64,000 nt of DNA from Nocardia africana NBRC 100379 (lineage in GTDB: Bacteria; Actinomycetota; Actinomycetes; Mycobacteriales; Mycobacteriaceae): NCBI RefSeq assembly GCF_001612635.1, contig NZ_BDAV01000020.1, positions 1-64,000 on the forward strand, written 5' to 3'. Each line of letters starts with the position of its first letter. Within the stretch, counting starts at the first letter, position 1. Under the pieces are notes generated by a model, which worked only from the letters and a program-made list of their open reading frames with translations, was not told the origin of the DNA and did no database searches. Position numbers and translations under genes: made by a program. Positions 60,870-64,000 of this stretch are shown here, piece after piece.

Positions 60870-61627
60870 GATCGGTCTCCTACCGCGGCAGGCAGATTCA
60901 GCACCTGACCGGACGTGGCGCCGCCGTCCACCACGAATTCCGATCCGGTGGAGAACGTCGCCTCGGCGACGACGAACCGGACCATGGCGGCGACTTCTTC
61001 GGGCTCCCCGAAACGCGCCAACGGTTGTGCGGCGGTGACGGATTCGTCCATGCCGGCGGTCATCGCCGTGCGAATCGGGCCGGGATGCACCGAGCAGACC
61101 CGGATATTCGACGGTCCCCATTCGAGCGCCGCCGCCTTGGTCAGCCCGCGCAATCCCCATTTGCTGGCCACGTAGGCGCCCACACCCGCGTACCCCATCA
61201 GGCCGGCGGTCGAGGAGATGTTGACCACCACTCCGCCGCCGGCTTCGCGCAGGCGCGGACCGGCCAGGTGCATGCCGAGCCACGAGCCGTACAGGTTCAC
61301 ATCCAGGACGTGGCGGAACATGGTGGGTGGCTCGGTGTCCATGCCGCCGAAATCGACGATGCCGGCGTTGTTCACCAGGACCGCCAGCGGGCCGAACGTG
61401 GCTTCGGCGTCGGCGATCACCCGCTGCCAGGCGTCCTCGTCGGCGACGTCGAGGCGGCGGAAGATCGCCCCGGCGCCCACGGCGGCCGCTGTGGCGGTGC
61501 CGTCGCGTTCGAGGAGATCGGCGATCACCACGCCGAGCCCCTCCTTGGCGAGCGCGACCGCCACGGCGGCGCCGATGCCTCGTGCGCCGCCGGTGACGAT
61601 CGCACTGCGACCACTGAACGTGCCCAT
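60866..61627 (-). CDS. short-chain dehydrogenase/reductase
   Basis: The 253-residue enzyme has the NAD(P)-binding TGGARGIG at 12-19, NNAG in the fourth strand, catalytic Ser in VVNISSTAGLMG, and the YVASKWG motif. An aspartate (IADLLERD) after the second strand suggests NAD+ preference. Substrate is unknown. It is the first gene of a four-gene operon (SDR, nitroreductase, Rv1733c-like, USP), and a box facing it lies 68 bases upstream. Confidence 0.92.
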   Translation of the reverse strand: MGTFSGRSAIVTGGARGIGAAVAVALAKEGLGVVIADLLERDGTATAAAVGAGAIFRRLDVADEDAWQRVIADAEATFGPLAVLVNNAGIVDFGGMDTEPPTMFRHVLDVNLYGSWLGMHLAGPRLREAGGGVVVNISSTAGLMGYAGVGAYVASKWGLRGLTKAAALEWGPSNIRVCSVHPGPIRTAMTAGMDESVTAAQPLARFGEPEEVAAMVRFVVAEATFSTGSEFVVDGGATSGQVLNLPAAVGDRS

Positions 61628-61694
61628 TGTCTGTCGCCCCTTTCACTGGTGCGGTATCGCACTCAGCATCGCGCCCCGGCAGCGGGCGGGGCAT

Positions 61695-61710
61695 GGCCGA
61701 AAGTCACCGG
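61695..61710 (-). promoter_or_regulatory. DosR-like box before the SDR operon
   Basis: On the minus strand it reads CCGGTGACTTTCGGCC, 68 bases upstream of the SDR start. It is divergent from the box at 61833. Confidence 0.7.
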
Positions 61711-61832
61711 AACGCCGAGTCTTCGGACAGTCGTGATCGCCGGGCCGTCGTCGTGCCGGCCGGATCCGTCGCCGTCATCGGCGGTTGGTCGCCGAATCAC
61801 CCGAGTCCGGTGGACCCTCGGGACGGTAGTGC

Positions 61833-61848
61833 GGGACCAAAGGCCCTG
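61833..61848 (+). promoter_or_regulatory. DosR-like box before the membrane protein-USP-SRPBCC operon
   Basis: GGGACCAAAGGCCCTG, 34 bases upstream of the ATG at 61883. Together with the site at 61695 it makes a bidirectional dormancy promoter. Confidence 0.7.
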
Positions 61849-61882
61849 GCGGCCCTTCCCCGGTGTCGGGAAAGGTCGGGGT

Positions 61883-62293
61883 ATGGCAGGAATCACTCTC
61901 GGCGACGGCGTCGGACGCTCGCACGTATTGCTGGCCGCGTCCGCGGGTGTGGTCACGGCGAGTGTCGTCGCGCTCGGGGTCGCGCTGAGCGTCGGCCTTC
62001 CGGTGAGCGCGCCACTGGGGAGCGCACCGGCCGGGAACGGCGTAGCGGCCGGCGCTGTGGCCTTCGCACTGGTCGTGGGAATACCGATGACGATCACCGC
62101 GGGCGGCGCTCTCGCCGGTGATCGGCGCGTCGCCACGGCCGCGGTGACCAGCGGCTTGCTGCTGATCTGCTGGTTGCTCGCCGAGATGGCCGTGGTCCGC
62201 ACGCTGGACTGGGCGCAGCCGCTGTATCTCGTCCTCGGCATCGTCGTCGCCGGCCTGGGACTACATATCAAAACCGAGGAGATCGCATCATGA
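61883..62293 (+). CDS. four-helix membrane protein of unknown function
   Basis: The 136-residue protein has four hydrophobic segments (about 14-38, 51-74, 80-101, 110-128) and a polar end HIKTEEIAS. No family is recognised. It is the first gene after a strong DosR-like box and is followed by a USP gene 46 bases downstream and an SRPBCC gene, so it is likely induced in hypoxia. The ATG at 61883 has only a weak purine-rich ribosome site. Confidence 0.65.
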   Translation: MAGITLGDGVGRSHVLLAASAGVVTASVVALGVALSVGLPVSAPLGSAPAGNGVAAGAVAFALVVGIPMTITAGGALAGDRRVATAAVTSGLLLICWLLAEMAVVRTLDWAQPLYLVLGIVVAGLGLHIKTEEIAS

Positions 62294-62339
62294 CCGGCGT
62301 ATGTGCGCGGCGGATCGATCAGCGTGAAAGGAAATACCG

Positions 62340-63290
62340 ATGAGTTCTCAGTATGCGGACGATGCGCACCACCTCGTCTCCGCCCCGATCGTGGTCGGGG
62401 TCGACGGGTCGGCCGGTGCCCGCACCGCGCTGTTGTGGGCGGCCGAGGTCGCCCGCGATCGAGGACGCGACCTGCGCATCGCCTACGGGCTCGACCTGCC
62501 GAGCGCCAGCCGGGTTTTCAACAACTACGACCTGTCCGAGCCGGCGGTACTGGAACGCCTGCGCGCCCACGGCGCCGCCCTGGTCGCCCGCGAGGTGCTC
62601 GCCGTCCGCGACACCCTGCCCGAGGTCCAGGTCAGCACGGAGGTCTCCTCCGAGCATCCGGCGCGGATGCTGTTGCGGCACAGCACTACCGGCTATCTGG
62701 TGGTCCTCGGCGCACAGGGCGCCGGCGGTTTCGGCACCCACCTCGGTTCGATTCTGCTGTCGGTCACCAGTCGTGCCGAAGGCCCGGTCGTGGTGGTGCG
62801 CACCGAGTCCGAGCAGCACCCGCGACCGCGCGAGACCGGCCCGGTGGTGGTCGGCGTCGACGGCAGCCCGCTCAGCGAGGGCGCGGTGGCGGCCGCGTTC
62901 GAGGAGGCCGCCGAGCGCGGCGCCGAACTGGTGGCCGTGCACGCGTGGAGCGATCTGACGTTCGGCTCGTTCGTCGGCGACCCGTACACCTGGTTCCCGA
63001 TGTCGGATATCGAGGTGAACGAGGAAGCGATCCTCGCGGAACGACTGGCCGGCTGGCAGGAGAAGTATCCGGACGTCTCGGTGCGCCGGCACATCAGCAT
63101 GGCCGAACCCGCGGCCCATCTGCAGCGGTGGAGCGAATCCGCCCAGCTCATCGTGGTCGGCAGCCACGGCCGCGGCAGCTTCCGGGGGCTGCTGCTGGGC
63201 TCGGTGTCCAATTCCCTTGTCCAGCATGCGAAATGCCCCGTCATGGTGGTGCGTTCGGCCGAGGAGAGGCAGGCACATGACAAGGACTGA
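62340..63290 (+). CDS. universal stress protein, two tandem USP domains
   Basis: The 316-residue protein has two USP domains (about 15-155, 165-310). The second carries an intact nucleotide motif VVGSHGRGSFRGLLLGSVS; in the first it is altered (VLGAQGAGGFGTHLGSIL). It shares ERLAGWQEKYPDVSV and LVQHAKCPVMVV with the USP at 31389, its closest paralogue here, pointing to duplication. It belongs to the operon controlled by the box at 61833. Its end overlaps the SRPBCC gene by 14 bases. Confidence 0.93.
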   Translation: MSSQYADDAHHLVSAPIVVGVDGSAGARTALLWAAEVARDRGRDLRIAYGLDLPSASRVFNNYDLSEPAVLERLRAHGAALVAREVLAVRDTLPEVQVSTEVSSEHPARMLLRHSTTGYLVVLGAQGAGGFGTHLGSILLSVTSRAEGPVVVVRTESEQHPRPRETGPVVVGVDGSPLSEGAVAAAFEEAAERGAELVAVHAWSDLTFGSFVGDPYTWFPMSDIEVNEEAILAERLAGWQEKYPDVSVRRHISMAEPAAHLQRWSESAQLIVVGSHGRGSFRGLLLGSVSNSLVQHAKCPVMVVRSAEERQAHDKD

Positions 63291-63960
63291 CCACGCGGCC
63301 GCCCGCCGCGGCGCCGCAGCCGCGGTCGGCGTCGCCTCGTTTCTGGGCGGGCTGGCCACCGGCTACCGGCTCTTCGCCCGCCGGTGGTGTCTGAACTGGG
63401 GCGCGACCGAGGAGGAGGTGCGCCGGCGCATGCCGGGCGACGACCTGCTGCTGCTTCCCGACATGCTCTCGACCCGGGCGATCACGATCGAGGCCGATCC
63501 CGCCGCGGTCTGGCCCTGGCTCGTGCAGTTCGGGCCGCAACGCGGCGGAATCTACAGCTACGACTGGATCGACCGGCTCCTCGGCGTCGACGTGCACAGC
63601 GCCCGGTCGATCCTGCCCCGGTTCCAGGACCTCGCCGTCGGTGACGTCGTCACGGTGAACTCCGGCAGCACCCCGTCCCGGGTGGCGGTGCTCGAGCCCG
63701 AGCGAACGCTGGTATTCCGCACCGACGACGGGAACTGGATCTGGGAATTCGGGCTGTATCCCTGCCCGGAGGGCACCCGCCTGGTGAGCCGCAACCGGAT
63801 CGCGACTCCCGGCGCCTCGGCCGTCCTGCGGCTGTTCAACACCTTCTTCCTGGAACCCGGCAGTCTGGTGATGGAGCAGAAAATGTTGCGCGGCATCAAA
63901 GAACGCGCCGAAGCGCACCGCGTCGCCGAACCCGTCCGGATCGGGAGCGCGGCGCCGTGA
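63277..63960 (+). CDS. SRPBCC-fold protein
   Basis: The 227-residue protein has an N-terminal hydrophobic segment (about 14-32), then a START/SRPBCC-like region: RAITIEADPAAVWPWLVQFGPQRGGIYSYDWIDRLLGVD and ERTLVFRTDDGNWIWEFGLYP. Such folds bind lipids or other hydrophobic ligands. GGAGAGGCAGG precedes the ATG, which lies 14 bases inside the USP gene. The function is unknown. Confidence 0.82.
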   Translation: MTRTDHAAARRGAAAAVGVASFLGGLATGYRLFARRWCLNWGATEEEVRRRMPGDDLLLLPDMLSTRAITIEADPAAVWPWLVQFGPQRGGIYSYDWIDRLLGVDVHSARSILPRFQDLAVGDVVTVNSGSTPSRVAVLEPERTLVFRTDDGNWIWEFGLYPCPEGTRLVSRNRIATPGASAVLRLFNTFFLEPGSLVMEQKMLRGIKERAEAHRVAEPVRIGSAAP

Positions 63961-64000
63961 CCACCACCGGCACACCGGCACCACTGCCGATCGCGCCGGC
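63957..64000 (+). CDS. start of a further gene, cut by the window edge
   Basis: A GTG overlaps the stop of the SRPBCC gene by four bases (GTGA) and opens a frame that runs to the end of the window, giving TTTGTPAPLPIAPA. The overlap suggests another member of the operon. Too little is present to assign a family. Confidence 0.4.
   Translation, partial: MTTTGTPAPLPIAP

Noticed and set aside
1..64000. CRISPR arrays, insertion sequences, phage genes, tRNA or rRNA genes.
   Set aside because: No regular direct repeats, transposase or integrase motifs, or recognisable tRNA arms were seen on either strand; a tRNA scan would be needed to exclude one fully.

Overview
The window is 64 kb of high-GC DNA with dense genes, GTG and TTG starts, and families typical of mycolic-acid actinomycetes: an F420-type LLM oxidoreductase, a WS/DGAT acyltransferase, a mycothiol-type nitroreductase, ANTAR regulators, an Rv1733c-like protein and a DevR/DevS pair. 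A Nocardia or a close relative in Mycobacteriales is the best guess. I see no rRNA, tRNA, insertion sequence, phage gene or CRISPR array.

Positions 1-24900 are ordinary, mostly single-gene chromosome: a NUDIX fragment, an M3 oligopeptidase, a secreted protein, an epoxide hydrolase divergent from a CGNR zinc-finger regulator across two operator-like palindromes, an XRE regulator followed by three small overlapping genes of unknown function, lipoproteins, a TetR/thioesterase divergon with a 14-bp operator-like site, an ATP-grasp protein, a frameshifted methyltransferase, a PAS-ANTAR protein divergent from a stress-type sigma factor, an alpha/beta hydrolase fused to a LuxR helix-turn-helix, and a tightly overlapping operon of CocE-type hydrolase, HSL-type esterase and ATP-grasp ligase (19276-23571).

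Positions about 25000-64000 form the main discovery: a physically clustered dormancy (DosR/DevR) regulon. The response regulator (52121-52765) and heme-GAF histidine kinase (56603-58321) are both present but separated by two genes. Around them lie homologues of genes that in Mycobacterium tuberculosis are scattered over several DosR loci: three tandem USP proteins, two phosphoribosyltransferase fusions (one with an alpha/beta hydrolase, one with an erythromycin-esterase-like domain), an APH-like/P-loop kinase, PfkB, WS/DGAT, a CBS protein, a site-2 protease with CBS domains, three Acg-type nitroreductases, a P-type ATPase, an Rv1733c-like membrane protein, a ribosome-hibernation-like protein, a PNPOx-fold protein, and additional PEP synthase, NAD synthetase and APC permease genes. 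About sixteen copies of a palindrome close to GGGACCTTCGGCCCT lie mostly 30-110 bases before the start codons of these genes, in the orientation of each, and include one before devR itself.

Within this island sits a second, separate regulon (46099-50051): a CsoR/CstR-family repressor with DUF302 and DUF2892 genes, an MMPL transporter and a DsbA-like mycothiol nitroreductase, tied together by three copies of an ATACCCC/GGGGTAT palindrome. Two GAF-ANTAR proteins lie just upstream of it. A 30-residue peptide that is one third methionine (35913-36005), encoded next to a SHOCT membrane protein inside the dormancy island, is the most unusual small gene. Together the island would sense low oxygen or NO, lower translation, redirect carbon and NAD metabolism, store lipid and protect redox balance.
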